A stretch of DNA of 64,000 nt from JAFEDN01 sp965651935 (GCA_965651935.1 CBFGTC010000003.1:79453-143452); one strand, 5' to 3'; positions 8,289 through 17,279 are shown, counted from the first letter of the stretch. The notes: generated by a model not told the origin, from the sequence alone. Made by a program: numbers and translations.

Positions 8289-8972
8289 TCAACGCAGGCG
8301 CCAATCAATTTGTTTGCGACCCATAAGTTTTAAGAGTTCATTTGCCTTAGAGAAATGTTTACATCCTAAAAACCCTCTATAGGCGGATAAAGGCGAAGGG
8401 TGCGGAGCAGTTAAAATATGGTGCTTATACGGATTGATCAAACGTCCTTTTTGTTGTGCTGGCGCACCCCAAAGCAAAAAAACAATGCCTTGTGGGTGTT
8501 CGTTCAAACAAGTAATAATTTTATCAGTGAATTGTTGCCAGCCTATTTGGGCATGCGATTGAGGTTTGCTGGCTTCGACGCTTAAACTCGTATTCAGCAA
8601 TAATACCCCTTGTTTTGCCCAAGCTTCTAAACAACCGTGTTTAGGGGGAGGGAATCCTAAATCATTTTTAATTTCTAAAAAAATATTCTGAAGAGAAGGT
8701 GGCGGCGGAACTCCGGGACGAACCGAAAAAGCCAAACCATGCGCTTGACCTGGGCCATGATACGGATCCTGCCCTAAAATGACTACGCGAACTTCAGAAA
8801 AAGGAGTTAATTTTAAAGCATTAAAAATATCTTTTTGAGGGGGATATATGGTTTTACCGGAAGCACGTTCGTTTTCTAAAAAGTGGAGTATCTGCTTAAA
8901 GTAGGCCTGTTCTTTTTCGCCCGCTAAAACAGTTTGCCAAGTCACTTCTTGCTGCACAGATAAATCAACCAC
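8289..8972 (-). CDS. ung: Uracil-DNA glycosylase
   Basis: Ung removes uracil from DNA to start base-excision repair. The 227-residue protein has the water-activating motif GQDPYHGPGQAHGLAFSV and the DNA-intercalation loop HPSPLSAYRGF, both exact for family 1 UDGs. The start is a GTG whose first base is the last base of the rlpA stop codon, so translation is likely coupled to rlpA. The stop is eight bases from the convergent desaturase gene. Confidence 0.96.
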   Translation of the reverse strand: MVDLSVQQEVTWQTVLAGEKEQAYFKQILHFLENERASGKTIYPPQKDIFNALKLTPFSEVRVVILGQDPYHGPGQAHGLAFSVRPGVPPPPSLQNIFLEIKNDLGFPPPKHGCLEAWAKQGVLLLNTSLSVEASKPQSHAQIGWQQFTDKIITCLNEHPQGIVFLLWGAPAQQKGRLINPYKHHILTAPHPSPLSAYRGFLGCKHFSKANELLKLMGRKQIDWRLR

Positions 8973-9778
8973 TAGCTTAGGACCGGGATAGCGTTAGAAA
9001 AGCCTAAACGTTGTAATTGGTTGTTAACACTGTGTTTATCTAAATCTAATAAAGGACCGACTTGAACACCATATAAAATTTTATCATTTACGCTTATCGC
9101 TTTTATTCGTGCGTTTTGATGAGTGGTCTCGGTTATCTTAACTTTGATTTGTTCCGCTGTCGCCATTTGTTGGAAAGCTCCAACTTGTAAATAAAAATAT
9201 TTTTTGGGTAGATTGGCAGGGTCTTTGACATTAATGGCTTCTACTCGAACTTGAGCAGTCCCTTTTTCCGCATAACCTAATTTTTTAGCGGCAGCGTAAG
9301 AAAGGTCCATGATGCGATCATTAGCAAAAGGACCACGATCGTTAACCTTGACGATGACTTGACGGCCATTTTCTAAATTAGTGACTCGTGCATAAGTTGG
9401 TAGGGGTAAATTAGGGCTGGCGGCAGTCATAGCTAACATATCATAAGGTTCATGGGTAGAAGTTAATTTGCCGTGAAATTTAGAACCATACCAAGAAGCT
9501 GTTCCAGTTTTGTCGTATCCTTTGGCAGAATCTAAAACATAATAACGTTTACCGATAGCGACATAGCTAGGTGGATTGCCATAGATACTTTTGGGCTCAA
9601 ATTTAGGGACAGCGTCTTTGATTTGACTCACATCAACCGGAAAGGGTGGCGGGCCATCTCGTAAACTGGTACTGACCACGGGCGCTTGTTTGCCAGGCAT
9701 GGTGCTGCAAGCAGTGATACACGCCAAGACAATCAGGCTATAGGCAATTAAACGTGTGTATTTTGTTATTGTGTTCAT
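8972..9778 (-). CDS. rlpA: RlpA-like septal lytic transglycosylase lipoprotein
   Basis: RlpA proteins are outer-membrane lipoproteins that bind and, in some species, cut denuded glycan strands at the division septum. A signal sequence ends in a lipobox (LACITAC). Residues about 80-185 form the double-psi beta-barrel, with the typical GTASWYGSKFHGKLTS start and the VKVNDRGPF motif, and the last 80 residues look like a SPOR domain (YLQVGAF onward). It is immediately upstream of ung on the same strand. Whether it has enzyme activity cannot be read from the sequence. Confidence 0.9.
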   Translation of the reverse strand: MNTITKYTRLIAYSLIVLACITACSTMPGKQAPVVSTSLRDGPPPFPVDVSQIKDAVPKFEPKSIYGNPPSYVAIGKRYYVLDSAKGYDKTGTASWYGSKFHGKLTSTHEPYDMLAMTAASPNLPLPTYARVTNLENGRQVIVKVNDRGPFANDRIMDLSYAAAKKLGYAEKGTAQVRVEAINVKDPANLPKKYFYLQVGAFQQMATAEQIKVKITETTHQNARIKAISVNDKILYGVQVGPLLDLDKHSVNNQLQRLGFSNAIPVLS

Positions 9779-9962
9779 AACTTATCCATGTAATGGCATC
9801 GAATAATATACCTGTAAAGCGTGGGCATGACAAGATGTCTGAAATTAATTTTATATACGCTATTAGATGAATTTGAGTTTTTTATTTGGTAAAAAATTAA
9901 TCTTACACTAAGTTTGTATATAGATTTTGTTTGTTTTTAATTGATTTAACAGGAGAATTGTT

Positions 9963-10337
9963 ATGTTACCAAAAAAATCTAATTCACGCGCTAAAAGTAC
10001 AAGCCGTACTAAGGCTCGCAAAACATTAGCGTCGAAGACTCGTGCAAAAAAAAGCAGCAGAGCCAGAAGCAGTAGCCGAAGTACTTCCCGCGCTTCTACC
10101 CGAACCGCCAGCCGCAAATCGCCTGCGCGTAAAACCACTCGAAAAACATCCACCCGTAAACCCGCGACTAAATTAGCGCGTCATTCTCCTCAAAGTAGTA
10201 AAAGAAGCGCTTCTGCTCAAAAAAGAAAAGCCAGCACTACTCAACGTAAAACTGCCCTAAAAAAACCTCAAGCTTATTCACGGACTCGATCTAGAGTCAG
10301 TGCACGCCGAACCGCGAGTCGTAAAAGTTCAAAGTAA
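9963..10337 (+). CDS. Histone H1-like basic DNA-binding protein
   Basis: This 124-residue protein is almost entirely Lys, Arg, Ser, Thr and Ala, with repeated short motifs such as ARKS, TSRK and KTTRK and nearly no acidic or aromatic residues. That composition matches eukaryotic H1 tails and the Hc2/Hq1-type nucleoid proteins of Chlamydia and Coxiella, which compact DNA during developmental cycles. An AGGAG at 9951-9955 precedes the ATG. Low-complexity composition makes orthology unprovable here, and an antisense open frame over the same bases is only a by-product of the skewed composition. A role in chromosome condensation is inferred. Confidence 0.8.
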   Translation: MLPKKSNSRAKSTSRTKARKTLASKTRAKKSSRARSSSRSTSRASTRTASRKSPARKTTRKTSTRKPATKLARHSPQSSKRSASAQKRKASTTQRKTALKKPQAYSRTRSRVSARRTASRKSSK

Positions 10338-10354
10338 GATGGCGTGCTAGAAAG

Positions 10355-10376
10355 GGGGAGGGTTGTGATTCTCCCC
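10355..10376. terminator. Stem-loop after the H1-like gene
   Basis: GGGGAG at 10355-10360 pairs with CTCCCC at 10371-10376 around a ten-base loop, 18 bases after the stop of the H1-like gene. There is no immediate T-run, so it may only protect the mRNA 3' end. A second, weaker hairpin (GCCCC at 10464-10468, GGGGC at 10482-10486) lies in the rpsF leader. Confidence 0.35.
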
Positions 10377-10521
10377 TCTGACCGAGAGCAATTGCTGTTA
10401 TTTTTGTCAAAACTCTTCCCAGTCACTTAGAAAAAAGATATACTCCTTTTTGCTTTTAACCTTGCCCCAAACGAATGCGATGGGGCTGTAATTTATTTAC
10501 AACCAGAAGGAAAATACTTTT

Positions 10522-10950
10522 ATGCGACATTATGAAATCGTATTTTTAGTCCATCCTGATTGCAGTGATCAGGTTCCGGGCATGATAGAACGTTATCAAA
10601 CCCTAATTAAATCCAATAAAGGTCAGATACACCGTTTAGAAGATTGGGGCCGGCGCCAACTGGCTTATCCGATTAGCAAAGTACATAAAGCCCATTACAT
10701 TTTGATGAATATTGAATGTGATGGCCATGTACTTAACGAATTGGAAAATGCCTTTAGGTACAATGACGCCGTTTTGAGAAACCTTATCATCAAACGTGAA
10801 TGTGTCTTTACCGAGGCATCTCCCATTATGCGCGAGCAAGAATCTGGCGCACATCACCGCACCTCTCGTCCTGTTGAAGGTGAAGAATTTGAAACTGCCG
10901 AGTCTGGTGATAGCGAAACCGATTTGGATTCACAAGAAGAGAGGAGTTAA
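10522..10950 (+). CDS. rpsF: 30S ribosomal protein S6
   Basis: S6 binds the central domain of 16S rRNA together with S18. The N-terminal MRHYEIVFLVHPDCSDQV, the DWGRRQLAYPI segment and the YNDAVLRNLIIK strand are classic S6. The 142-residue length includes an acidic, Glu/Ser-rich C-terminal tail. An AGAAGGAAA site precedes the ATG. It opens the rpsF-rpsR-DUF2232-rplI cluster, three bases before rpsR. Confidence 0.97.
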   Translation: MRHYEIVFLVHPDCSDQVPGMIERYQTLIKSNKGQIHRLEDWGRRQLAYPISKVHKAHYILMNIECDGHVLNELENAFRYNDAVLRNLIIKRECVFTEASPIMREQESGAHHRTSRPVEGEEFETAESGDSETDLDSQEERS

Positions 10951-10953
10951 ACC

Positions 10954-11196
10954 ATGGCCAATAGTTATTTCCGTCGCAAAAAATTCAGCGGCTCATCGAC
11001 AGTCGAGTCTGCGGAACGCATTAATGACATCGATTATAAAAATCTGCGCGCCCTGAAAGAATATATTATGGACTCCGGGCGAATTGTTCCTAGCCGCATT
11101 ACCGGTCGAAAAGCCCGTGATCAACGCCGTATAGCCCGTGAAATTAAACGAGCCCGGTTTTTGGCTTTACTTCCGTATTGCGATACTCACGAATAA
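10954..11196 (+). CDS. rpsR: 30S ribosomal protein S18
   Basis: S18 is a small-subunit protein that pairs with S6. The 80-residue sequence has a FRRKKF N-terminal patch and the diagnostic IDYKNLRALKEYI and IVPSRITGRKA segments. It starts three bases after rpsF behind GAGGAG and is certainly cotranscribed with it. Length is normal. Confidence 0.97.
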   Translation: MANSYFRRKKFSGSSTVESAERINDIDYKNLRALKEYIMDSGRIVPSRITGRKARDQRRIAREIKRARFLALLPYCDTHE

Positions 11197-11214
11197 TTAT
11201 CAATTAAGGCTGGT

Positions 11215-12114
11215 TTGGTGCGCAAACTTGGCGAATATTTTTTAGAAAATCCCTATTACGCTGCATTGCTAGCGTTGGTTTGCGCTACGCTTCCTTTAAT
11301 CTCCATACCCGGGGGATTTATAGCAAGCGTTTTGGTGGGTTTTATTACGTTATGTCGTGGGTTTAAAACTGGCCTTATTGTCGTTATTGGAGCCGCCATC
11401 CCAGTAATTATCATTACGGTATGGAAACCGATTTTTTTGTATAATTTAGTATTGCTGCGATGTATATTAATTTGGTTATTGGCAGGAATATTTCGTTATA
11501 CACTTTCCTGGCGCTTAACTTTAGAAATTTTAACATTTTTAGGAGCCGCGGTAATATTAGGCTTCCATATTGCTTTAGGAGATACGGCAGCCTGGTGGTT
11601 ACCAAAAGCAGAAATGATGATCAAAACGGTGTTTTCATCACAATTGGCGGATGATCGCATCCAACAAATGATTCATCAAATAGCACCTATAGCGACGGGT
11701 CTCTTTTGCGCTATTACTATTGTAGGTGTTTTAATACAACTTTTGTTAGCAAGATGGTGGCAAGCCGCGGTTTACCATCCCGGCGGTTTATCCAAAGAAT
11801 TTAATGAAATTCGGGCGGGGTGGTTGCTAGCGGCTTTTTTTACTCTGACGTTGCTAGCGGCTTTATTTGGCATGGACTTGGCAATTGATTTATTGCCCGT
11901 GGTAATTTTACCATTGGTGATTGATGGATTATGTATATTGCATAAGTGGATGAAACACAACAATAAAATTGTTTATTTATTGGCTGGGGTTTATATCGGA
12001 TTGATTATTTTACCGGTCATTTTGGCAGGAATTTTAGCTTTACTGGGTTATATCGATACGCTATATGATCTACGTAAACGTTATTTTACTCATCAACCTA
12101 AAAAGGGGGTTTAA
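11215..12114 (+). CDS. DUF2232-type polytopic membrane protein
   Basis: This 299-residue protein has about eight strongly hydrophobic segments and belongs by position and character to the DUF2232/YybS-like membrane proteins found between rpsR and rplI in many gammaproteobacteria. Its function is not established. The start is either TTG at 11215 or GTG at 11218, both behind AAGGCTGG. The stop is followed after one base by the rplI ATG, so it is part of the ribosomal operon. Confidence 0.7.
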   Translation: MVRKLGEYFLENPYYAALLALVCATLPLISIPGGFIASVLVGFITLCRGFKTGLIVVIGAAIPVIIITVWKPIFLYNLVLLRCILIWLLAGIFRYTLSWRLTLEILTFLGAAVILGFHIALGDTAAWWLPKAEMMIKTVFSSQLADDRIQQMIHQIAPIATGLFCAITIVGVLIQLLLARWWQAAVYHPGGLSKEFNEIRAGWLLAAFFTLTLLAALFGMDLAIDLLPVVILPLVIDGLCILHKWMKHNNKIVYLLAGVYIGLIILPVILAGILALLGYIDTLYDLRKRYFTHQPKKGV

Positions 12115-12115
12115 C

Positions 12116-12571
12116 ATGCGTGTGATTTTACAACAAGACGTCGCCAATCTGGGCAAAGTAGGTGATCAAGTGTCTGTACGAGCAGGCTTTGGACGTAATT
12201 ATTTATTACCCCAAGGTATTGCCTTGATAGCCACTCCTAAAAATATTGCCGAGTTCGAGGCGCGTCGTTCAGAATTGGAACAAGCAGCTGCTGCGGTTTT
12301 AACTGATGCTAATGAGCGCGCAGCCAAAGTGACAGAACTGGAAATTGTTATCAGCGCCCAGGCTGGGGATGAAGGTAAATTATTTGGTTCAGTGGGCGCC
12401 CGCGATATCGCTGAGGCCATTACTGAAAAAGGGATCAAGGTAGAGAAAAAAGAAGTGATTTTAACTGAGGGTGCTATCCGCCAAACCGGAGAATACACCA
12501 TAACATTGAAGTTACATAGTGCAGTCAGCGTACCGGTAAAAATTAAAGTTGTGGGTGAGGCCCGAACCTGA
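12116..12571 (+). CDS. rplI: 50S ribosomal protein L9
   Basis: L9 is an elongated large-subunit protein. The N-terminal MRVILQQDVANLGKVGDQV and the following GFGRNYLLPQG are exact family signatures; a long helix and a C-terminal domain follow. An open frame reaches back to 12065, but the ATG at 12116, preceded by AAAGGGGG, is the true start and gives 151 residues. It overlaps nothing and lies one base after the DUF2232 gene. Confidence 0.96.
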   Translation: MRVILQQDVANLGKVGDQVSVRAGFGRNYLLPQGIALIATPKNIAEFEARRSELEQAAAAVLTDANERAAKVTELEIVISAQAGDEGKLFGSVGARDIAEAITEKGIKVEKKEVILTEGAIRQTGEYTITLKLHSAVSVPVKIKVVGEART

Positions 12572-12577
12572 TTTATT

Positions 12578-12605
12578 ACCCTCCCTCTATTTTGCGAGGG
12601 AGGGT
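12578..12605 (+). terminator. Stem-loop between rplI and dnaB
   Basis: ACCCTCCCTC at 12578-12587 is perfectly complementary to GAGGGAGGGT at 12596-12605 around an eight-base loop. It has no T-run, and the dnaB start is only 16 bases downstream, so it is more likely an attenuator or an RNA processing site that lowers dnaB expression relative to ribosomal proteins than a full terminator. Confidence 0.5.
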
Positions 12606-12621
12606 TAGAGGAGATCAGTAA

Positions 12622-14397
12622 ATGACCTTACCTATCGCGCCTCGTTCTCCTAAAATGCCCCCTCATTCCCAGGAAGCTGAACAGGCGGTTTTAGGCGCCT
12701 TATTGATTGATCATCGAGCCTGGGATCGTATATCCGACCGAATTTCCGTTAAAGATTTTTATCGCCGCGAACATCAACTTATTTTTCAGGCCATGGTTGA
12801 ATTAGCTGACCGCCACCAACCTTTTGATGTCTTGACCGTTTCGGAAATTTTAAAAACTCGCCAACAATTGGAAGCGGGGGGCGGAGAAGGGTATTTATTT
12901 GAACTTGCCCAAAATACCCCAACCGCTGCCAATGTTGCCGCCTATGCCGATATTGTGCGAGAGCGTGCCATATTACGCCAATTAATTAGCGTGGGAACGG
13001 ATTTAGTTGAAAAAGCCTATCAAGTGTCTGGTGCTGAAAGTAAAGAGTTACTCGATGAAGCTGAGCAACAAGTTTTTAAAATAGCAGAACAACATTCACG
13101 AGAAAGCGGCCCTGTCAGCATCGGCGATCTATTAGCTAAAGCGACGGAAAGAATTGATGATCTTTATCACAACGGCGGTAATTTAACCGGTTTGCCCACG
13201 GGCTTTACCGACTTTGACCATATGACAGCAGGTTTACAAAAAGGCGATTTGATTATTATCGCGGGTCGTCCCTCCATGGGTAAAACCAGTTTTGCGATGA
13301 ATATTGCCGAAAATGTCGCAATTAATACTAAAAAACCCGTTCTAATCTTCAGTATGGAAATGCCAGGAGAATCGCTCACCATGCGTATGATCTCTTCTTT
13401 AAGCCGTGTTCAATTAAGCAAAGTACTTACCGGCAAACTAAGCGAAGAGGATTGGACACGGATAACCAGTGCAGTGAGTTTATTAGCCGAAACTTCGATT
13501 TTTATTGACGACACCGCCGCCCTCACTCCCAATGATTTACGATCGCGGGCCCGAAGAGTGGCCCGCGAGAATAACGGCTTAGGTTTAATTGTGATAGATT
13601 ATTTACAATTGATGAGAGTTCCCGGTAACAAAGAAAACCGCACTAATGAAATTTCAGAAATTTCTCGATCATTGAAAATTCTAGCCAAAGAACTGAGCGT
13701 TCCCGTGATTGCTTTATCTCAACTTAACCGCAGTTTAGAGCAGCGCGCGGATCGCCGCCCTGTCATGTCCGATTTACGCGAATGTGTTCCCGGTGACACA
13801 TTAGTCGATTTAGACGATGGCAGCCAGGTAGCTATTCAGGATTTAGTAGGTCAGCAGCCCAACGTACTTTCCCTAAATGCGAAAAATAAGATTATCTCCA
13901 CGCTCAGTGAGAAAGTATGGTACGTGGGGGAAAAACCGGTTTTTGCAGTCCAATTTGTCAGTGGTCGTGTTTTTCGAGGCACAGCTCAGCACCGGCTGCT
14001 TACAAAAGACGCATGGAAAACCATCGAAGAACTCATACCAGGCGATAGATTAGCCAGCGTACAGAATAATGATTTATTTTGGGATTCTATTGAGTCCATT
14101 GACCCAGTTGGGGTGATGGAGGTTTACGATCTTACCGTTCCAGAAACCGGCTCTTGGCTTGCTGACGGTATAGTCACCCATAATTCCGGTGCAATTGAGC
14201 AAGATGCGGATTTGATCGCCTTTATTTATCGCGATGAAGTTTATGATGAAGCCAGCAAGGACAAAGGGATTGCTGAAATTATCATTCGTAAACAACGGAA
14301 TGGTCCTATCGGAGACTTTAAAGTGACTTTTATCGGCCATCTAACCAAATTCGAAAATTTTGCTCCAATGGAACGGCTTGAAGGTAGTTTTGTATGA
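12622..14397 (+). CDS. dnaB: Replicative DNA helicase DnaB interrupted by a mini-intein
   Basis: DnaB is the hexameric helicase that unwinds DNA at the replication fork. The 591-residue precursor has the N-terminal domain (HSQEAEQAVLGALLID), a RecA-like domain with Walker A GRPSMGKT at residues 215-222, VIDYLQLM as Walker B, and a QLNRSLEQRADRRPVMSDLRE stretch split before the usual SGAIEQDAD. Residues 388-521 are an intein; removing them leaves 457 residues, normal for DnaB. A GAGGAGATC site precedes the start. The stop overlaps the alr start in ATGA. Confidence 0.96.
   Translation: MTLPIAPRSPKMPPHSQEAEQAVLGALLIDHRAWDRISDRISVKDFYRREHQLIFQAMVELADRHQPFDVLTVSEILKTRQQLEAGGGEGYLFELAQNTPTAANVAAYADIVRERAILRQLISVGTDLVEKAYQVSGAESKELLDEAEQQVFKIAEQHSRESGPVSIGDLLAKATERIDDLYHNGGNLTGLPTGFTDFDHMTAGLQKGDLIIIAGRPSMGKTSFAMNIAENVAINTKKPVLIFSMEMPGESLTMRMISSLSRVQLSKVLTGKLSEEDWTRITSAVSLLAETSIFIDDTAALTPNDLRSRARRVARENNGLGLIVIDYLQLMRVPGNKENRTNEISEISRSLKILAKELSVPVIALSQLNRSLEQRADRRPVMSDLRECVPGDTLVDLDDGSQVAIQDLVGQQPNVLSLNAKNKIISTLSEKVWYVGEKPVFAVQFVSGRVFRGTAQHRLLTKDAWKTIEELIPGDRLASVQNNDLFWDSIESIDPVGVMEVYDLTVPETGSWLADGIVTHNSGAIEQDADLIAFIYRDEVYDEASKDKGIAEIIIRKQRNGPIGDFKVTFIGHLTKFENFAPMERLEGSFV
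13783..14184 (+). other. DnaB mini-intein (134 residues, no endonuclease)
   Basis: The insert starts with Cys388 (CVPGDTLVDL, splicing block A), carries block B with the TxxH motif in RGTAQHRLLT, block F at VYDLTVPETGSWLADG, and ends in block G IVTHN followed by Ser522 as the +1 nucleophile. These are all residues needed for protein splicing, so it should be active. The flanks DLRE and SGAIEQD fix the junctions. At 134 residues there is no room for a homing endonuclease, so it is a fixed mini-intein. Inteins at this DnaB position are known in other bacteria, including Coxiella. Confidence 0.93.
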
Positions 14398-15476
14398 GCT
14401 CCTCGGTGCGCGCGCTAATCGATTTAAGTGCGCTACGCCATAATATACAACGCGTCCGTGATATTGCTAAAAATCAAAGAATATTAGCCATGGTCAAGGC
14501 CAATGCATATGGACATGGCGCTAAACACGTCTGTCATGCCATTCAAAATTTTACCGATGCTTTTGGAGTAACCTCATTCGAAGAAGCAATAGAACTTCGC
14601 GAAGCCCACATCCATCAACCCATTTTAATCATGTCCCGTTTTTGGAATTCCGAGCAACTGCAATATTGTTCGGAGTACCATTTAAGTTTGGTGCTACATC
14701 AGCTCTATCAAATTGATATTTTGGAAAAAAATCCTCAGACCGTTCCATTAAATGTTTGGTTGAAATTGGAAACCGGCATGCACCGTTTAGGTTTCAGTCC
14801 GACAGAATTTCAACAAGCCTGGTCACGCTTATCCAATTTAGCTTGGATACAAAAGCCGTTAGGAATAATGACCCACTTTGCTTGTGCTGATAATCCTAAT
14901 GATTCTTTGACTGATGAACAAATCCGTTGTTTTGATCAAATTACCCAAGATTATCCAGGCCCCAAAAGCATGGCAAACTCTGCTGCAATACTCTCTCGCC
15001 CGCAAACTCTCGCTGATTGGGTACGCCCCGGAATTATGCTCTATGGTTCCAGCCCTTTCCCAAAAAAAACCGCGCAAGATTGCGGTTTACGCACCGTAAT
15101 GACTTTAAGCGCACCCATTATTGCCATACGCCAACTTCAAAAAGGGGATAATATTGGCTATGGCGCAACCTGGCGCTGCGAGAAAGACATGTTGATGGCA
15201 GTTATTGCGATAGGTTATGCCGATGGTTATCCCCGTCATGCCCCAAATGGTACTCCAGTATGGATAAACGGCCAAATTTGCCATCTCGTTGGCCGAGTTT
15301 CTATGGATTTAATTACCGTAGACCTGCATAATTTAATTAATATAAAAATTGGAGACCGAGCTATATTATGGGGCCCAGAACTGCCAATAGATCAAATTGC
15401 CGCCCTGTCCCAAACCATTAGTTACGAATTATTTTGTAAAATCACTGACCGAGTTGAGTTTATCTCCCATGAATGA
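14394..15476 (+). CDS. alr: Alanine racemase
   Basis: Alr makes D-alanine for peptidoglycan using PLP. The PLP-binding lysine is Lys35 in MVKANAYGHG, the catalytic tyrosine lies in IGYGATW, and VGRVSMDLITVDL is the C-terminal signature. The 360-residue length is standard. It starts inside the dnaB stop codon (ATGA), and dnaB-alr is a conserved gammaproteobacterial pair. Its last eight bases overlap the start of sdhE. Confidence 0.95.
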   Translation: MSSSVRALIDLSALRHNIQRVRDIAKNQRILAMVKANAYGHGAKHVCHAIQNFTDAFGVTSFEEAIELREAHIHQPILIMSRFWNSEQLQYCSEYHLSLVLHQLYQIDILEKNPQTVPLNVWLKLETGMHRLGFSPTEFQQAWSRLSNLAWIQKPLGIMTHFACADNPNDSLTDEQIRCFDQITQDYPGPKSMANSAAILSRPQTLADWVRPGIMLYGSSPFPKKTAQDCGLRTVMTLSAPIIAIRQLQKGDNIGYGATWRCEKDMLMAVIAIGYADGYPRHAPNGTPVWINGQICHLVGRVSMDLITVDLHNLINIKIGDRAILWGPELPIDQIAALSQTISYELFCKITDRVEFISHE

Positions 15477-15726
15477 TTTTGAACGAAAAATAGTATGGAA
15501 ATGCCGCCGCGGCATGTTAGAACTGGATTTAATTTTTAATCGATTTTATCGAGAAAAATTTTCCGGGTTGACCCCGGAAGAGCAAAACATTTTTAATCGA
15601 TTGTTAGACGAATTCGATCCCATTTTAGCCGATTGGATCTTCGGAAATATTAAACCCAATCAAACGGATTTTGAAAAATTCATCCACCACTATTTAAAAC
15701 CTATTTTTCTTCATCCAACACAATAA
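15469..15726 (+). CDS. sdhE: SdhE flavinylation factor (YgfY/CptB family)
   Basis: SdhE helps attach FAD covalently to succinate dehydrogenase SdhA. The 85-residue protein has the FAD-transfer motif RRGMLELD, corresponding to the invariant RGxxE, and the usual EEQNIFNRLLDEFDPILADW helix pair. The open frame starts far upstream inside alr, but homology and size fix the ATG at 15469. Its last 26 bases overlap the 3' end of the convergent degQ-like gene, so the two transcripts are antisense at their ends. Confidence 0.88.
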   Translation: MNDFERKIVWKCRRGMLELDLIFNRFYREKFSGLTPEEQNIFNRLLDEFDPILADWIFGNIKPNQTDFEKFIHHYLKPIFLHPTQ

Positions 15727-17047
15727 ATAGACCTGTATTGTTGCGAGTCACCTGCAAAAGTATACGCTTAGGCTTGCTGGCGACTAGATTTTCTAAATCT
15801 TTTATTGAAGAAATGGTTTGTTGATTAGCTCGAGTGATTATATCCCCGGGTTGCAATCCAGCCAAAGCACCAGGGCTGATCTCGCTTACTCCCGTCACGA
15901 TCACGCCTTTTAAAAAAGTACCATCACTTTCTAATTCACTGAAATCCCGCAGTTGTAACCCGCCGATAAAAGGCACTGCGCGTTGTTTGGCAATTTTTTG
16001 GGGATCTCCCACTGTAGCCTGCAAATTTTGATTTTTACCGTCGCGAGAAATGGCGATCTGAATCGTAGCGCCGGGACGCAGCATTCCTAAAGTGTTGCGA
16101 AGTTGTTCCGAGCTGCGGATCGTTTTAGCATCCAAAGTCAGAATAATATCCCCGACTTTTAATCCCGCGTCATCAGCTGGAGACTCAGGGATAATGGTAG
16201 TGACCACCGCGCCTTTGTCGGTTTTTAGATCCATGGCCTCGGCCAGAGAAGGTGTGATATCCTGCGCCACTACGCCTAAAATTCCTCGTTCTACTTTGCC
16301 ATATTTCACCAATTGTTGAGCCACGCTTTTCACCATGTTACTGGGAATAGCAAAGCCAATGCCCACATTGCCCATCAAAGGAGTGACCAAAGCGGTATTG
16401 ATTCCAATGAGTTCTCCTTTCATATTGACCAAAGCTCCACCAGAATTGCCTGGATTGATGGGAGTATCAGTTTGAATAAAACTTTGATAGCCTTCAATTT
16501 TGGGTTCACTGCGATTTAAAGCACTGATGACACCGGAAGTAACCGTTTCCGTGAGCCCAAACGGACTGCCTATTGCTACCACAAAATCTCCCACTTGAAG
16601 CTGGTCTGAGTCACCAATCGTGATCCCGGTCAAATTCGGCGCATTAATTTTTAAAACCGCGATATCAAAACCATCATCTTCTCCAATGAGCTTTGCTAAA
16701 TACCGGCGGCCATTTTTCAAAGTTACCAAGATTAATTTGGTTTGAGACACCACGTGGGCGTTAGTCACTATCAAACCTTGAGCAGCATCCACAATAACAC
16801 CAGAACCAATACCCATTGCAGGGGCAGAAGGGGTTTTATTTTCCTGTTGGAATGGCGGAGCCAGGTTAGTGTCTTTTTCAGTATTAATTTTTACCACAGC
16901 AGGAGTAATTTTTTCCAGCATCGGCGCTAAGGAATAAGTGGGATTATTCACGGGCGGGGTAGCGGACTCTGCCTGTGCATTTACCGGTAATATGGTTAAA
17001 CCGGAAAAGATAATGGAAATTCCCAGTAATGTAGTAAAGCTTTTCAT
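15701..17047 (-). CDS. DegQ/DegP-type periplasmic serine protease (HtrA)
   Basis: HtrA proteases degrade or refold misfolded periplasmic proteins. The signal peptide is about residues 1-25, ending near NAQA. The catalytic triad is His98 (TNAHVV), Asp128 (GFDIAVLKI) and Ser202 (GNSGGAL). Two PDZ domains follow, near residues 255-345 and 360-445. I chose the ATG at 17047, preceded by AGAGGT, over an upstream start that would bury the signal peptide. The 448-residue length fits DegQ better than DegP because the loop after residue 60 is short. Confidence 0.93.
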   Translation of the reverse strand: MKSFTTLLGISIIFSGLTILPVNAQAESATPPVNNPTYSLAPMLEKITPAVVKINTEKDTNLAPPFQQENKTPSAPAMGIGSGVIVDAAQGLIVTNAHVVSQTKLILVTLKNGRRYLAKLIGEDDGFDIAVLKINAPNLTGITIGDSDQLQVGDFVVAIGSPFGLTETVTSGVISALNRSEPKIEGYQSFIQTDTPINPGNSGGALVNMKGELIGINTALVTPLMGNVGIGFAIPSNMVKSVAQQLVKYGKVERGILGVVAQDITPSLAEAMDLKTDKGAVVTTIIPESPADDAGLKVGDIILTLDAKTIRSSEQLRNTLGMLRPGATIQIAISRDGKNQNLQATVGDPQKIAKQRAVPFIGGLQLRDFSELESDGTFLKGVIVTGVSEISPGALAGLQPGDIITRANQQTISSIKDLENLVASKPKRILLQVTRNNTGLFIVLDEEK

Positions 17048-17279
17048 ATCAATTACCTCTGCAGATTTTGATAAAACAAGAGTACCAGTTGTCTCTAACA
17101 AATTAAATAGCTAAAAACGTAATTAATTGAAAACAGTGCAGATGCACCAGAAAATTATTCTGTTGTCATCCGAAATCAAGCTGATGCTCGCGGTGAAAGA
17201 AGAGCGCGAATCCCTTATGTCATCCGTCCATCAAGGAAAGACCATGATTAATTGTCGTCTGAGCCACTTATTCGACTTT

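Noticed and set aside
9908..10153. 81-codon minus-strand frame opposite the H1-like gene
   Set aside because: It is rich in Arg, Leu and Val purely as the complement of Lys/Arg/Ser codons and has no ribosome binding site.
12199..12501. 100-codon minus-strand frame opposite rplI
   Set aside because: It is entirely antisense to a well-supported ribosomal protein gene.
13783..14184. Homing endonuclease inside the DnaB intein
   Set aside because: Only 134 residues separate the splice junctions, all used by splicing blocks, and no LAGLIDADG motif is present.
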